Origin: JBFGJH01 sp041586155
GTDB lineage: Bacteria; Actinomycetota; Acidimicrobiia; Spongiisociales; JAENVV01
Reading direction: 5' to 3'
NCBI GenBank assembly: GCA_041586155.1
Contig: JBFHAT010000011.1
Coordinates: forward strand, 12,533-76,532
Length of the DNA stretch: 64,000 bases
Shown here: positions 25,686 through 34,963 of the stretch, piece by piece
How positions within the stretch are numbered: the first letter of the stretch is position 1
Layout: every line of letters begins with the position of its first letter
Notes under the pieces: generated by a model
Seen by the model: only the letters and a program-made list of their open reading frames with translations
Database searches by the model: none
Told to the model about the DNA's origin: nothing
Translations under genes and position numbers: made by a program

Positions 25686-27136
25686 GAGTCCCTCCATGCA
25701 ACGAAGACGTCCCGAGCGATGGGCGCAGCCACCGACCCGCCGGTGGCGTCCGGGCCTTGCGCTCCGCCTTCCTCCACGATCACCGCAATTGCCAAGCGCC
25801 GGGCGCCATCGTCGGCGTAGCCGACGAACCATACGTCCGGCGCCTCTGCTGCGGTCTCGGCGGTTCCCGTCTTACCCGCAACGGTGAGGCCGTCGACGGC
25901 GGCGCCGGTTCCGGTTCCACTCGCGACGACCCTCTCCATCATGCCTGCCAACGCGGCGGCGGTGTTCTCGGAAACGGCCCGCCACAATTCGGCCGGCTCC
26001 GTCGTCTCCGTCACCGAGCCGTCTGCGTCGACCACCTGCTGCACGAGGTATGGCTGCATGAGGATTCCGTCGTTGGCGATGGCGGCGGCGATCGCGACCA
26101 TCTGCAGCGGAGTCGCCCTCACGTCGCGCTGGCCGATGGCGCTTTGTGCCAATGCGGCTTCGTTCGATTCGAAGGCTTCGCTGGACGGGAACACCGAGGA
26201 CTGCACGTCGTAGATGAAGGGGATCGGCTGCCCGAAGCCGAAGCGGGCTGCCTGCTCTTCGAGGCCGGCGGCTCCGATACGGACCCCCAGCTCGGCAAAC
26301 ACGGTGTTGCAGGAGCGCTGGAACGCCACCGCCAGTTCGACGTCGCCGCCCCCGCTACACGAGCGGCGGTCGAAGTTGCGGATCACGGCGGTCGAACCCG
26401 GGAGCTCGTATTCGGCGACGTCGGGGAACCTCGTTTCCGGTGTGGCGAGCTCTCCCTCCAGCGCCGCGGCGGCAGTCACGAGCTTGAAGGTGGAACCAGG
26501 TGGGTAGGTCTCGCCCACGACTCGGTCGAGCAGCGGTTTGGCAGGGTCTGCTTCCAACGCATCGCCTGCCGCTGCCGACGTCTCCAAGAGCAGGCCGGCC
26601 GGGTCGAACGAAGGGGCCGAAACGTAGGCGACGATTGCGCCGGTGCGGGCATCCAGCGCCACCACCGCGCCGTGATGGCTGCCCAAGCCATCGCTCGCCG
26701 CCTGCTGAACGTCTGCGTCCAGCGAAAGCACAAGGCTCTGGGGTCGCAGATCGCGCCCAAGCAGCGCCGACACCAGATCGGAGATCGTCACGTCCTGCTT
26801 GGACCGCAAGTCGGCAGCGTACGCTTGCTCCAAGCCCCGGTCGCCGAACAACACCGAAGAGAATCCGACGGCATGAGCCGTCAAAGGACCCTCCGGGTAG
26901 GCGCGAAGATAGGCCGATTGGTCGGCGGGATTGGGTGTCGACTGGGCGAGAATCCGCCCTCCGGCGTCGACGATGGTTCCCCGCTCCTTGGAGCTGCGCT
27001 CGAGCAACACACGAGGATTACGCGGATCGTCCCGATACTCGGGACCTCGGCCGACCTGAATGTAGGTGACATTGGCCAACAACATGGCCAAGCCGATGAA
27101 CAACGCAAGCGACAGACGACGGATCGGCCGGTTCAT
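25682..27136 (-). CDS. pbpA: Penicillin-binding protein PbpA (class B transpeptidase)
   Basis: 484-residue peptidoglycan transpeptidase with one N-terminal membrane anchor (LSLALFIGLAMLLANVTYIQV), a short dimerisation region, and the penicillin-binding domain. The active-site triad is complete: SxxK in PPGSTFKLVTAA, SxN in QRSCNTVFAE, and KTG in VAGKTGTAE. It overlaps rodA (ATGA) and pknB (GTGA). With RodA it forms the usual glycosyltransferase-transpeptidase pair. Confidence 0.95.
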   Translation of the reverse strand: MNRPIRRLSLALFIGLAMLLANVTYIQVGRGPEYRDDPRNPRVLLERSSKERGTIVDAGGRILAQSTPNPADQSAYLRAYPEGPLTAHAVGFSSVLFGDRGLEQAYAADLRSKQDVTISDLVSALLGRDLRPQSLVLSLDADVQQAASDGLGSHHGAVVALDARTGAIVAYVSAPSFDPAGLLLETSAAAGDALEADPAKPLLDRVVGETYPPGSTFKLVTAAAALEGELATPETRFPDVAEYELPGSTAVIRNFDRRSCSGGGDVELAVAFQRSCNTVFAELGVRIGAAGLEEQAARFGFGQPIPFIYDVQSSVFPSSEAFESNEAALAQSAIGQRDVRATPLQMVAIAAAIANDGILMQPYLVQQVVDADGSVTETTEPAELWRAVSENTAAALAGMMERVVASGTGTGAAVDGLTVAGKTGTAETAAEAPDVWFVGYADDGARRLAIAVIVEEGGAQGPDATGGSVAAPIARDVFVAWRDS

Positions 27137-28428
27137 GCACGTTCCTCGTGGGAGATTCGTGCAAGCAGCGCCACGATCAGGAAGTTGGCGACGAGGGACG
27201 ATCCCCCGTATGACATGAAGGGCAGGGTGATGCCTGTCAAGGGCAGAAGCCGAACCACTCCGCCGATGATCAGCACCGCTTGCAGGCCGACCACGAACGT
27301 CAGGCCGGTCGCGAACAGCTTTCGAAACAAGTCCCGGCTCCTCAATGCGATCCCGAAGCCCACGGCCACCAGCAGTGCATAGAGCGAGATGACGATCACA
27401 GACCCAGCCAACCCGAGCTCTTCAGCGACTACGGCGAAGACGAAATCCGTGCTCGCAAACGGAATGACATCGGGTCGACCGAGCCCGAGGCCGGCGCCCG
27501 AAAGACTGCCTGATCCCATCGCAAACAAACCCTGCGCAATCTGGTAGCCGGTGGTGTCGTAGAACTCGAAAGGGGTGAGCCACGCCTGGATCCGAGATTG
27601 GACGTGGGCAAAGGTTCCAGCACCGACGATGCCGCCCACCCCGAACATTGCCGCGCCTGCGGCGAGATATGCCGCCCGACCAGTCGCGGCATAGGTGAGC
27701 GCCACGAACGTGGCAAACAGCAACAACGAGGCACCGAGGTCCCGCTGATACACGAGCACCGCAAAGCTGGCCACCCAGGCGATCAGAATCGGAAGTGCTT
27801 GGCGCGGCTCGGGGATCGACCATGGGCCGATACGGCGCGTCATCATCGTGAGCGCCGCTTGGCGCTCGGCGAGGTACGAGGCCAAGAACGCCACCAAGAG
27901 AATCTTGACGATCTCGCCGGGCTGGAACTGGATCTGGAGTCCTCCGAGATGGAACGTCACCCACAGCCGCGAGCCGTTGACGAGCTTGCCTTGGAGCGGG
28001 AACCCCCAGTCCAGTGGCAGCAGCGGGAGCAGGAGAAGGAGGAGGGCCGAGACCATGAAGAGATAGCGGTAGCGCCGGAACACTTCGGTCCCGGTGTTGC
28101 GCAATGCAAACAACAACAGCGTGGCCAACCCCGCACCGATGAGAATCCACCATCTCTGCAGGACGGCGAGCTCCCGATCCAGCCGGTAGACGACGATGAA
28201 GCCAAGCGCTGCCAAGAGCGCAACAAGTGGGAGGAGTAATCCGCTCGACTGAGGCGCCCAACGTCGGGTCGCCACGAAAACCGAGCCGAACGCGAGAACG
28301 AAGACGGCAAGAGTGAGCCCCACCTGCGCGTCCAGCGACGAACCCTGAGCCAGGTTCACGAGGGTCACACCCAGCGCTGCCAGCAGGCACGCGCCGGCGA
28401 CGAGCACGGCTTCAGCGTTGCGGGTCAT
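27133..28428 (-). CDS. rodA: SEDS peptidoglycan glycosyltransferase RodA/FtsW
   Basis: 431 residues with about 11-12 membrane helices and the SEDS signature near the C-terminus (RLLPLTGITLPFMSYGGSSL). Internal landmarks are FQPGEIVKILLVAFLASYL, QRDLGASLLLFATFVALTYA and GRPDVIPFASTDFVFAVVAEELG. It polymerises lipid II as partner of PbpA directly downstream. In this actinobacterial cluster it is named rodA. Start and stop overlap neighbours by ATGA. Confidence 0.95.
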   Translation of the reverse strand: MTRNAEAVLVAGACLLAALGVTLVNLAQGSSLDAQVGLTLAVFVLAFGSVFVATRRWAPQSSGLLLPLVALLAALGFIVVYRLDRELAVLQRWWILIGAGLATLLLFALRNTGTEVFRRYRYLFMVSALLLLLLPLLPLDWGFPLQGKLVNGSRLWVTFHLGGLQIQFQPGEIVKILLVAFLASYLAERQAALTMMTRRIGPWSIPEPRQALPILIAWVASFAVLVYQRDLGASLLLFATFVALTYAATGRAAYLAAGAAMFGVGGIVGAGTFAHVQSRIQAWLTPFEFYDTTGYQIAQGLFAMGSGSLSGAGLGLGRPDVIPFASTDFVFAVVAEELGLAGSVIVISLYALLVAVGFGIALRSRDLFRKLFATGLTFVVGLQAVLIIGGVVRLLPLTGITLPFMSYGGSSLVANFLIVALLARISHEERA

Positions 28429-29135
28429 GACCCGAAGACGACCACCGCCACGGTGATGTTGTCCACCCCGCCTGCTCGCACGGCCGCTTCGACCAGATCG
28501 GACACCGCCGCCGAAGCATCGCTGTTTTCGAGCATGCCGGCTACCTCATCGTCAGGCACCATGACGGTCAAGCCGTCGGAACAGAGCAACAAACGATCGC
28601 CGGGTTGAAATCGTTCCTCGAACTGATCGACCGCAACGCCGGGCACGATGCCGACTGCCCGCGTGATGATGCTGCGCTGTGGGTGATTGGCCACGTCGGC
28701 TTCGGTGATCTTCCCTGCCGCCAGGTACTCGGCGATGACAGTGTGATCTCGGGTCATCTGTCGGAGCTCGTCGTTTCGCCTCAAGTAGGCGCGACTGTCC
28801 CCGACGTGTCCGATCGTGGCCGATCCGTCCTCGGCGATGTCGGCGATGGTCATGGTGGTGCCCATCCCTCGCAGACTCGGGTCGGCGCGCACGGCCTCGA
28901 GAATGGCTGCGTTGGCGGCGGTGATTCGGTCGGCGGGTGAACCGGGCGTGTCGATGGCCGTCTGGATCGCAACGCGACTGGCTACTTCACCCGCGACATG
29001 CCCGCCCATGCCGTCCGCCACGGCGACCAGCAGACTCGAGTCGGCCGTGGCGCTCCCCGGTTCCGGGTGCACGGCATCCTGGTTACTGGACCGTACGCGC
29101 CCGGTGTGGGTGGCGGTAGCCCAATGCAACTTCAT
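28425..29135 (-). CDS. pstP: PP2C-family Ser/Thr phosphatase PstP
   Basis: 236 residues, the PPM catalytic domain only. Metal-binding motifs: SSNQDAV near 16-22, VAVADGMGGHVAGEVAS, HVGDSRAYL, RDHTVIAEYL, LLLCSDGLT and GGVDNITVAVV. It dephosphorylates PknB and its targets. Mycobacterial PstP has a transmembrane anchor and extracellular tail after the domain; here the protein ends with the domain, so this version should be cytosolic. It lies 13 bp after fhaB and overlaps rodA. Confidence 0.94.
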   Translation of the reverse strand: MKLHWATATHTGRVRSSNQDAVHPEPGSATADSSLLVAVADGMGGHVAGEVASRVAIQTAIDTPGSPADRITAANAAILEAVRADPSLRGMGTTMTIADIAEDGSATIGHVGDSRAYLRRNDELRQMTRDHTVIAEYLAAGKITEADVANHPQRSIITRAVGIVPGVAVDQFEERFQPGDRLLLCSDGLTVMVPDDEVAGMLENSDASAAVSDLVEAAVRAGGVDNITVAVVVFGS

Positions 29136-29148
29136 GGAGCTGTCAACG

Positions 29149-29562
29149 TCATCTGACTTCCATCACGGTCTTGCCGACTTGCACGGCGTCGCCTTTGTTT
29201 AGCACGACGCTCGATGTCACCCGACGTCCGTTGACATACGTCCCGTTGGTGCTTCCCAGGTCGTGGAGCACGATCCGATCGCCGTCAGGCGTGAAACGCA
29301 TGTGAAACTCCGACGCGTAGGGGTCGTCGATGAGCACATCCGCCTGGGCGGAGCGACCGGCGACAACCGCCCCGTCAACGCGGAAATCCACGCCTGATTG
29401 GCGTTCGGATCGGACGAACACGATCTCTGAACCCGGTCGAGGGCGTCCCCGGTTCTCGAAGCCGCCGAGATGAGCGGCGATCGCTTTGGCGACCTGCCAC
29501 ACGAATACGAACAAGAAGGCTACGAAGACCAGCTTCAGGATGGACAGGACGACAACCGTCAT
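29149..29562 (-). CDS. fhaB: FHA-domain membrane protein FhaB/FipA
   Basis: 137 residues: an N-terminal membrane segment (VVVLSILKLVFVAFLFVFVWQVAKAI), then an FHA domain with VVAGRSAQADVLIDDPYASEFHMRF and LHDLGSTNGTYVNGRRV, the phosphothreonine-binding signature. It probably docks phosphorylated PknB or PBPs at the membrane. The ATG at 29562 follows the fhaA stop by one base; the longer upstream frame lies inside fhaA and is a shadow. Confidence 0.92.
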   Translation of the reverse strand: MTVVVLSILKLVFVAFLFVFVWQVAKAIAAHLGGFENRGRPRPGSEIVFVRSERQSGVDFRVDGAVVAGRSAQADVLIDDPYASEFHMRFTPDGDRIVLHDLGSTNGTYVNGRRVTSSVVLNKGDAVQVGKTVMEVR

Positions 29563-29563
29563 G

Positions 29564-30211
29564 TCACACGAGCCGGAACGTGAAGGAGCTAGCCCCGAAT
29601 GCGACGACCGCACCGTTGCCCACTTCGGTTGGCTCGGAAATCCGCTTCCCGTCCACCTTGGTGCCGTTGGCCGATCGTAGATCGTTGATAAACACCCCTG
29701 AGCTGTCTCGCCAGACCAACGCATGCTGGCGGCTCACATGAGCCTCAGGGATCTGAACGTCGGCATGATCGCTTCTACCGATCAACGTGCGGTTGAACCG
29801 CACCTCGAACATGCCATGCAAGCCTTCCAGCAGAGCCCACGGCTCGAGTCGTGCGATGAACGTGCCAGTGTCGACCTGTGTGGATGTGCCGACGCTGGGA
29901 TCCTCGACCAGCGTGACCCGCACGGGTCCTTCGAGACGCCAGCCCTTCTCGATCGCCGATTGCTCGACGGCTCGCGCCAGCTCGGGGAGCACGCCGTCGG
30001 GCATCGGGCCATTGACGCTGCTCGACGGGATGCGGATCGTGAAATCGTTCGGAGCGGCGGGACCGATCTCGGTGTTGACGACAGCGAGATCGGCTTCGCG
30101 CACCAAGCGCGATGCCAGCTCGACCGGATGGAGCGACCCTTTGAAGATCTTGCCGGCGATGCCCTCGACGAGACGTTCCAGGCGACGTTCGGCATTGCGT
30201 GCCAACTTCAC
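29564..30211 (-). CDS. fhaA: FHA-domain protein FhaA (DUF3662-FHA)
   Basis: 215 residues. The N-terminal DUF3662 domain (about 1-115) has ERRLERLVEGIAGKIFKGSLHPVELASRLVRE. The C-terminal FHA domain has LIGRSDHADVQIPEAHVSRQHA and INDLRSANGTKVDGKRI. FhaA proteins bind phosphorylated MviN/MurJ and regulate peptidoglycan synthesis. The start is GTG. A minus-strand TAATAC about 9 bases upstream suggests a very short or absent leader. It heads the six-gene leftward operon. Confidence 0.93.
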   Translation of the reverse strand: MKLARNAERRLERLVEGIAGKIFKGSLHPVELASRLVREADLAVVNTEIGPAAPNDFTIRIPSSSVNGPMPDGVLPELARAVEQSAIEKGWRLEGPVRVTLVEDPSVGTSTQVDTGTFIARLEPWALLEGLHGMFEVRFNRTLIGRSDHADVQIPEAHVSRQHALVWRDSSGVFINDLRSANGTKVDGKRISEPTEVGNGAVVAFGASSFTFRLV

Positions 30212-30293
30212 CTGGGAAGTGTATTACGCAATCGCCCACCAAACAGCCGCATGGTACGATGCCCATCCCGCCATTGTCATGGCGAACCCCACT

Positions 30294-30378
30294 CGGGCGA
30301 GTGGCGGAATTGGCAGACGCGCAGGCTTCAGGTGCCTGTGAGCATTAGCTCGTGAGGGTTCAAGTCCCTCCTCGCCCA
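30294..30378 (+). tRNA. tRNA-Leu(CAG)
   Basis: 85-nt class II tRNA with acceptor GGGCGAG pairing to CTCGCCC, anticodon loop TTCAGGT giving CAG, a long variable arm (GAGCATTAGCTC), and T-arm GAGGGTTCAAGTCCCTC. CCA is not encoded. The 241 bp after it hold no gene I can support. Confidence 0.96.
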
Positions 30379-30619
30379 CGCCTCCACTCAGTCTACGGAC
30401 CTCGATACTTCTGGTGACGCGCGGTATTTGCCCTCCCACGGCCGCAATCGCTCTGGAACACGACTCGAAGTTGGCTCCGGCAGTGCGGCTCGTTGCTTCG
30501 GGTCGCGTGCGGAACGAACAGACCAAGACCGGTTTCCGCCCGCCTGTTGGTGTGCGGGCAGCCGCGGGAAATCAATCGGGTGCGCGCTTTCGGCAGGAAG
30601 CGCCGATCGATGACTCAGT

Positions 30620-31555
30620 TCAGAACTGGCTGAGCATGAACAACACTGCCTCGGCGTGCTGGATGCCATCGTCGACATACACCACCGTGACGACGTGCTC
30701 CTCCCCGACGTCGAAAGCTCCTGTTGGTGTTGCAGTGGAACGTGCGGAACCGTCACCTTGGTCGGTCGTGTCACCCACGATCTTCTCTGCGTCGTCGACG
30801 AAGAAGTAGACCTCGGGCAGACCCGGCACTATCACTTCGAACGTGGGCGGTGCCAGGAATGCGGCTGGGACCCCTACGTCCTCTGGCGAAAGCCACTGGA
30901 TCAAGTCTCCACGCAGGAATGGCTGCACGAGTGCAGGCTGGCCGGCAGACGCGAAGACAGGCAGCGCCGCCGCCCTTCGGGCAACGGCGCCCTCCTGGGT
31001 GACCGTGCCGACGAACGTCACGACGTACAGAGTTCCCTCGTTCGAAGCGGCGACTTCGTTGGTCCAGACGATCTTGTTCTCAGCGTCATGCCATGCGGCG
31101 AAACCTTCGGCCAGGGCGCTCATCATTCCGTCGAAGCCGGACCGGCCACCGACGTCGGCCTGTGACGCCGGCGCCATCAATGCGAACGCTTCGTCCGCGT
31201 CGCCGGCCGCAAGCGCGGCGAGCCAATCGTTGGCGACTTGGGTTGCGTCTTCGGCGGTCTGTTCCCCGACGGTGGTCGTCGGGCCCGTGGTCGTGGTCTC
31301 CTCGGGCTCTGATGTCGTTGTCGTCTCTGCTGCGGTGGTGGTCGTCGCCTCCGAAGTCGTGGACGACGCCCCCGTGGTCGTCGTGGAAGCGAGGGTCGTC
31401 GCCGTCGTCGACGTGGCGGCGACAGGCGGTTCGTCATCGCCGCGGGTCACGAGAACTGCGATGAGCACCATCAGCGCCACGAGAATCAAGCCGAGCAGCC
31501 AGTTCAAGGCGAGTCGTTGTCGCGAGCCGCTTTCAGGCTCGACATTGTCCGTCAT
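30620..31555 (-). CDS. Membrane-anchored hypothetical protein with Thr-rich stalk
   Basis: 311 residues. A short cytosolic start (MTDNVEPESGSRQRLA) and one membrane helix (LNWLLGLILVALMVLIAVLV) lead into about 60 residues of Thr/Ser/Glu low complexity. An extracellular domain begins near DATQVANDWLAALAAGDADEAFALM, which looks like an NTF2/SnoaL-type entry helix, and continues as beta strands (KIVWTNEVAASNEGTLYVVTFVGTV). The upstream extension of the frame is not protein-like, so I start at the ATG at 31555. I cannot name a function. It is divergent from the gene at 31680. Confidence 0.7.
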   Translation of the reverse strand: MTDNVEPESGSRQRLALNWLLGLILVALMVLIAVLVTRGDDEPPVAATSTTATTLASTTTTGASSTTSEATTTTAAETTTTSEPEETTTTGPTTTVGEQTAEDATQVANDWLAALAAGDADEAFALMAPASQADVGGRSGFDGMMSALAEGFAAWHDAENKIVWTNEVAASNEGTLYVVTFVGTVTQEGAVARRAAALPVFASAGQPALVQPFLRGDLIQWLSPEDVGVPAAFLAPPTFEVIVPGLPEVYFFVDDAEKIVGDTTDQGDGSARSTATPTGAFDVGEEHVVTVVYVDDGIQHAEAVLFMLSQF

Positions 31556-31679
31556 TTCAAGCCTCCATCGATATGTCCGGTACTTTGACGCACGGCTGCT
31601 GGAGAAGTTTCCCACCCATTGAGCGTTATCGAGGGAGCGCCGGATCGGCATCGCATGCGTAAGCGGTACCCTGCCCGCA

Positions 31680-32708
31680 ATGCTCCCCGGTTTCGAAGCT
31701 CCGAGGCGGCCGGGCCGCCGCCGTCGCTGGATCATTCCTGCGCTGCTCACGTTGGTGGCGCTCGGATTCTGGGCGGTCGGCTCTCTGTCGAGCGACAACC
31801 TGGGCATCTCGGCGTTCTATGACGCCGTCCGGTCGATCGCCGCCCAACAAGCGGCGTCTGCATCCGATTTTCAGACACTCGTGACCGGCACAGTCAACGT
31901 TGACCGTGCCCAGTATCTCGACCTTTTGTCGCAGCTTCAGGCGTCAGTCGAGCGGTCTGCCGAGGAGCTGACGCTCGACGGGACGAGCGACAGTCGTCCG
32001 GGGAGGGTCTCCGGCGTGGAGCGGATCGCCGACGCCACCCTGAGCCAGTGGAGAGAGGGGTTGCAGATGTTCGAGGAAGCGTCACTCACCATCGTCGACG
32101 AGCCCGACAACCCAGTTGCGGTCAGTGACCTGAGCGAGGCCCTGGGGATGATCGCGGCCGGTGACACCCTCTACGAGATCTTGGCTGATGAAGTCGAGGC
32201 GCTCCGGGTCGAACTGGAGCTGCCCGACGCCGAGCTGCCTACCGTCGCCTACCTTCCCGAAGGTGCAGGGACCCCGGCGTTCTTGGATGCACTGGTTGGC
32301 CGACTCCGAGCGGCCTCGGAGCTGGAAGGCGTGAGAGGAGTGGTCGTCGCCAACATCCTCACAGTGCCCGAAGCAACCGGTGGCGACGAAGGAGGGATCG
32401 CGCGGTTGCCGCACACCGACACACTCGAGGTGAACGTCGTCGTCGCCAATGAAGGCAACGTTCGCGAAGAAGAAATCGTCGTGCTCATGACCGTCGACGA
32501 TGCCACCGGCAACCGCATCGATTCGCAGCAGCTCACCATCGACGCTCTCGACGGAGGCGCCGAGACCACGGTCACCTTCGCTGGCGTTCCGGTCGTGGGC
32601 GGCCAGTTCTACCTCATCGATGTCGGCATGATCGCTGCCAACACCGGATCACCCATCGAGCGTGAGGTATTCATCGCCGAGGCTGCGCCGGTCGAAACTC
32701 AGGGCTGA
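31680..32708 (+). CDS. Exported membrane-anchored protein with C-terminal CARDB-like domain
   Basis: 342 residues. A basic start (APRRPGRRRRW) and one membrane helix (IIPALLTLVALGFWAVGSL) anchor a helical ectodomain to about residue 230 (DFQTLVTGTVNVDRAQYLDLLSQLQASVERS). A beta domain follows with LEVNVVVANEGNVREEEIVVLMTV and ETTVTFAGVPV, the pattern of CARDB/Ig-like extracellular folds. It is 33 bp upstream of serS on the same strand. Function unknown; probably cell-surface. Confidence 0.7.
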   Translation: MLPGFEAPRRPGRRRRWIIPALLTLVALGFWAVGSLSSDNLGISAFYDAVRSIAAQQAASASDFQTLVTGTVNVDRAQYLDLLSQLQASVERSAEELTLDGTSDSRPGRVSGVERIADATLSQWREGLQMFEEASLTIVDEPDNPVAVSDLSEALGMIAAGDTLYEILADEVEALRVELELPDAELPTVAYLPEGAGTPAFLDALVGRLRAASELEGVRGVVVANILTVPEATGGDEGGIARLPHTDTLEVNVVVANEGNVREEEIVVLMTVDDATGNRIDSQQLTIDALDGGAETTVTFAGVPVVGGQFYLIDVGMIAANTGSPIEREVFIAEAAPVETQG

Positions 32709-32741
32709 CGTCAAGCGACCCCAGGTAACCTGCCCCGCAAC

Positions 32742-33998
32742 ATGATCGATATTGCTCTCCTTCGCGAACAGCCCGAACAGCTCCAAGATTTCATCGAGCG
32801 GCGAGGCATGACCCTCGACGTTGCCGAGATGGCACGCATCGACGAATCGGTACGGCGCCTGCGGCGCGAAGCGGAGGGCGTGCGGGCTGAGCAGAAGGCT
32901 TCGGGAAAGGAGATCGCCCAACTGGAGGGCGACCAGCGCGACGCCGCCATTGCGCGTGCCGGCCAACTCGCCGAGGAGTACAAGCGATTGACGGCCGAAG
33001 CTGACGAAGCCGAGGAACGCCTCAACGCGTTGTGGATTCAGGTACCGAACATCGTTCACGACTCGGTCCCCGACGGAACCAGCGACGACGACAACCTCGA
33101 GATCAAGCGGTGGGGGGAACCTCGAGCCGTCGACTTCGAGCGGCGAGACCATCAAGACCTCGGAGAACAGCTTGGAATCATCGACCTCGAGGCAGGGGCC
33201 AAGGTTTCAGGGTCGAGATTCGCCTACCTCAAGGGCCAAGCGGTGTTCCTCGAGTTCGCCCTGGTTCGATGGGCGCTCGACCTGCTCGCCTCGGAGGGGT
33301 TCACACCGGTGGTACCGCCGGTCCTGGTGCGAGAGGCGGCGCTGTTCGGGACGGGCTTCTTCCCCGAAGCACGGGAGCAGGTGTACGCCGTGGAAGCAGA
33401 CGACCTATACCTGGTCGGCACAGCCGAGGTGCCGCTCGCAGCCATGCACATGGACGAGATCCTCTCCGAGGATGATCTGCCACTCCGGTATGCGGGCTTC
33501 TCGACATGTTTCCGCAGAGAGGCCGGAACGTATGGGAAGGACACCCGCGGCATCTTTCGGGTCCACCAATTCGACAAGGTAGAGATGTTCGCGTTCGTTC
33601 ATCCCGACGAATCGTGGGCAGAACATGACTACTTGTTCTCCCTCGAGGAGCGAATCGTTCAAGCGCTCGAGCTTCCGTATCGCGTCGTGAATGTCGCGGC
33701 GGGCGACCTGGGAGCGCCGGCTGCCAAGAAGTACGACATCGAGGCGTGGATCCCATCTCAGAACGCCTACCGTGAAATCACCTCGTGTTCGAACACCACC
33801 GACTTCCAGGCCCGTCGGCTCAAGATCCGGTTCAAGACCGAAGACGGCAACCGGTTCGTTCACACGCTCAATGGCACCGCTCTCGCCGTGGGACGAACGC
33901 TGCTCGCCATCATGGAGAACTTCCAGGCTGCAGACGGGACGGTCAGCGTCCCCGAAGTACTCAGACCGTACGCCGGGTTTGATCGTCTGGGAGGCTGA
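32742..33998 (+). CDS. serS: Seryl-tRNA synthetase
   Basis: 418-residue class II synthetase. The N-terminal coiled-coil arm (about 1-105) grips the long variable arm of tRNA-Ser. Motif 2 is FSTCFRREAGTYGKDTRGIFRVHQF, and motif 3 is in FVHTLNGTALAVGRTLLAIMENFQ. TAEVPL and FEKVEMF-type active-site segments are present. Its tRNA partners appear at 34964, 42123 and 42942. Length is typical. Confidence 0.97.
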   Translation: MIDIALLREQPEQLQDFIERRGMTLDVAEMARIDESVRRLRREAEGVRAEQKASGKEIAQLEGDQRDAAIARAGQLAEEYKRLTAEADEAEERLNALWIQVPNIVHDSVPDGTSDDDNLEIKRWGEPRAVDFERRDHQDLGEQLGIIDLEAGAKVSGSRFAYLKGQAVFLEFALVRWALDLLASEGFTPVVPPVLVREAALFGTGFFPEAREQVYAVEADDLYLVGTAEVPLAAMHMDEILSEDDLPLRYAGFSTCFRREAGTYGKDTRGIFRVHQFDKVEMFAFVHPDESWAEHDYLFSLEERIVQALELPYRVVNVAAGDLGAPAAKKYDIEAWIPSQNAYREITSCSNTTDFQARRLKIRFKTEDGNRFVHTLNGTALAVGRTLLAIMENFQAADGTVSVPEVLRPYAGFDRLGG

Positions 33999-34004
33999 GA
34001 GGCC

Positions 34005-34625
34005 TTGGGCGCCGACTTCAGCCGCATCGCCCGCCGGTACGACCTTGTCAACTCGCTCCTCTCGCTCGGACAAGAGCAGAACTGGCGCAGGCGAGCGGCA
34101 GCTCACCTTCCGCCCGGTCGAGTGCTCGACCTCGGCTCCGGAACAGGGGCAGCCGCGCCCATCTTCGGCGTGCGGCAAACAGTTGCGCTAGATCCCGAAC
34201 CCGCGATGCTGGCCCGCAACCCTCTGCAGTGGCGGGTCGTCGGGTACGGCGAGGCGCTTCCTTTCGCCGCTGCGAGCTTCACCGGAGTGTTCTCTGCGTA
34301 TGTGTTCAGGAACCTGGAGTCCGTCGACGCAACGCTTTCGGAGATCAACCGTGTGCTGGTTCCAGGAGGCAGGGCTGTGGTCGTCGACCTGACCCGACCC
34401 CGACATGCGGGGGCAGCTGCGCTGCATCGGACGGCCACCGCTGCTCTCCTCCCGCTCGCCGGCATGGTCGCAGGTGACGTCGCCCAGTACCGCTTCCTCC
34501 ATCGCAGCCTCGACACCCTCGCCCCACCCGAGACCCTCTTCGAGGACGGCCCGCTACGGCTCGAACGGATATGGCGTATGGGGCCGATGGGCTTCGTCTA
34601 CGGAGCGGTGCTGACCCACGAATAG
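34005..34625 (+). CDS. UbiE/MenG-like SAM methyltransferase
   Basis: 206 residues of the UbiE/COQ5 fold: FSRIARRYDLVNSLLSLGQEQNWRRRA, SAM motif VLDLGSGTGAAAPIF, ALDPEPAMLA, and FRNLESVDATLSEINRVLVPGG. The order matches demethylmenaquinone methyltransferases, and AYVFRNL resembles their AFGIRNV motif. It is a little short for MenG (about 230) and its start is unclear: the frame opens with TTG at 34005, 6 bp after serS. Menaquinone methylation is likely but not certain. Confidence 0.78.
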   Translation: MGADFSRIARRYDLVNSLLSLGQEQNWRRRAAAHLPPGRVLDLGSGTGAAAPIFGVRQTVALDPEPAMLARNPLQWRVVGYGEALPFAAASFTGVFSAYVFRNLESVDATLSEINRVLVPGGRAVVVDLTRPRHAGAAALHRTATAALLPLAGMVAGDVAQYRFLHRSLDTLAPPETLFEDGPLRLERIWRMGPMGFVYGAVLTHE

Positions 34626-34644
34626 GGACACGACGAGGCGCGTC

Positions 34645-34650
34645 TATCAT
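34645..34650 (+). promoter_or_regulatory. -10 element before SRP RNA
   Basis: TATCAT at 34645-34650 sits about 10 bp before the conserved 5' end of the SRP RNA. I see no strong -35. Confidence 0.45.
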
Positions 34651-34659
34651 TCTCTATCC

Positions 34660-34930
34660 GTGCTAGGTGGGGCAGTAGGGGAGCCCTGTACCCGAAATCC
34701 TCTCATGCGGGACCGAATCCCTGCCTGAGGGCGGCGAGCGCCGAAGTCAGCGCTCGGCACATGAATGATGACAGTCCGGGTCCCATGCGGCGAGGCCCCG
34801 TGAACCAGGTCAGGTCCGGAAGGAAGCAGCCTTAAGCGGTCAGCCTCGGGTGCCATGGGAGTGCTCGGTCCGAGTTCGAGTGTCGAGAACGCGATCGACG
34901 GGAGCCGTTCGAAGGCAGGGGTGCACGGGA
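34660..34930 (+). ncRNA. ffs: Signal recognition particle RNA, large (Alu-containing) type
   Basis: The S-domain core AGGTCAGGTCCGGAAGGAAG is at 34807-34826, the nearly invariant Ffh-binding hairpin. Flanking TCCCATG (34781-34787) pairs with CATGGGA (34854-34860). Upstream, GTGCTAGGTGGGG and GCCCTGTACCCG match the 5' Alu-type domain of Gram-positive large SRP RNAs. CCCTGCC (34719-34725) pairs with GGCAGGG (34914-34920), closing the long helix. The length is therefore about 270 nt, not the 90-100 nt of the small type. The exact 3' end is approximate. Confidence 0.88.
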
Positions 34931-34963
34931 CTTCGACGGGGACGTTAAAGTGCATCCTCCACC

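Noticed and set aside
25757..27382. 541-residue rightward frame over pbpA
   Set aside because: It is antisense to pbpA, whose SxxK, SxN and KTG motifs are all intact; high-GC codon bias explains the open frame.
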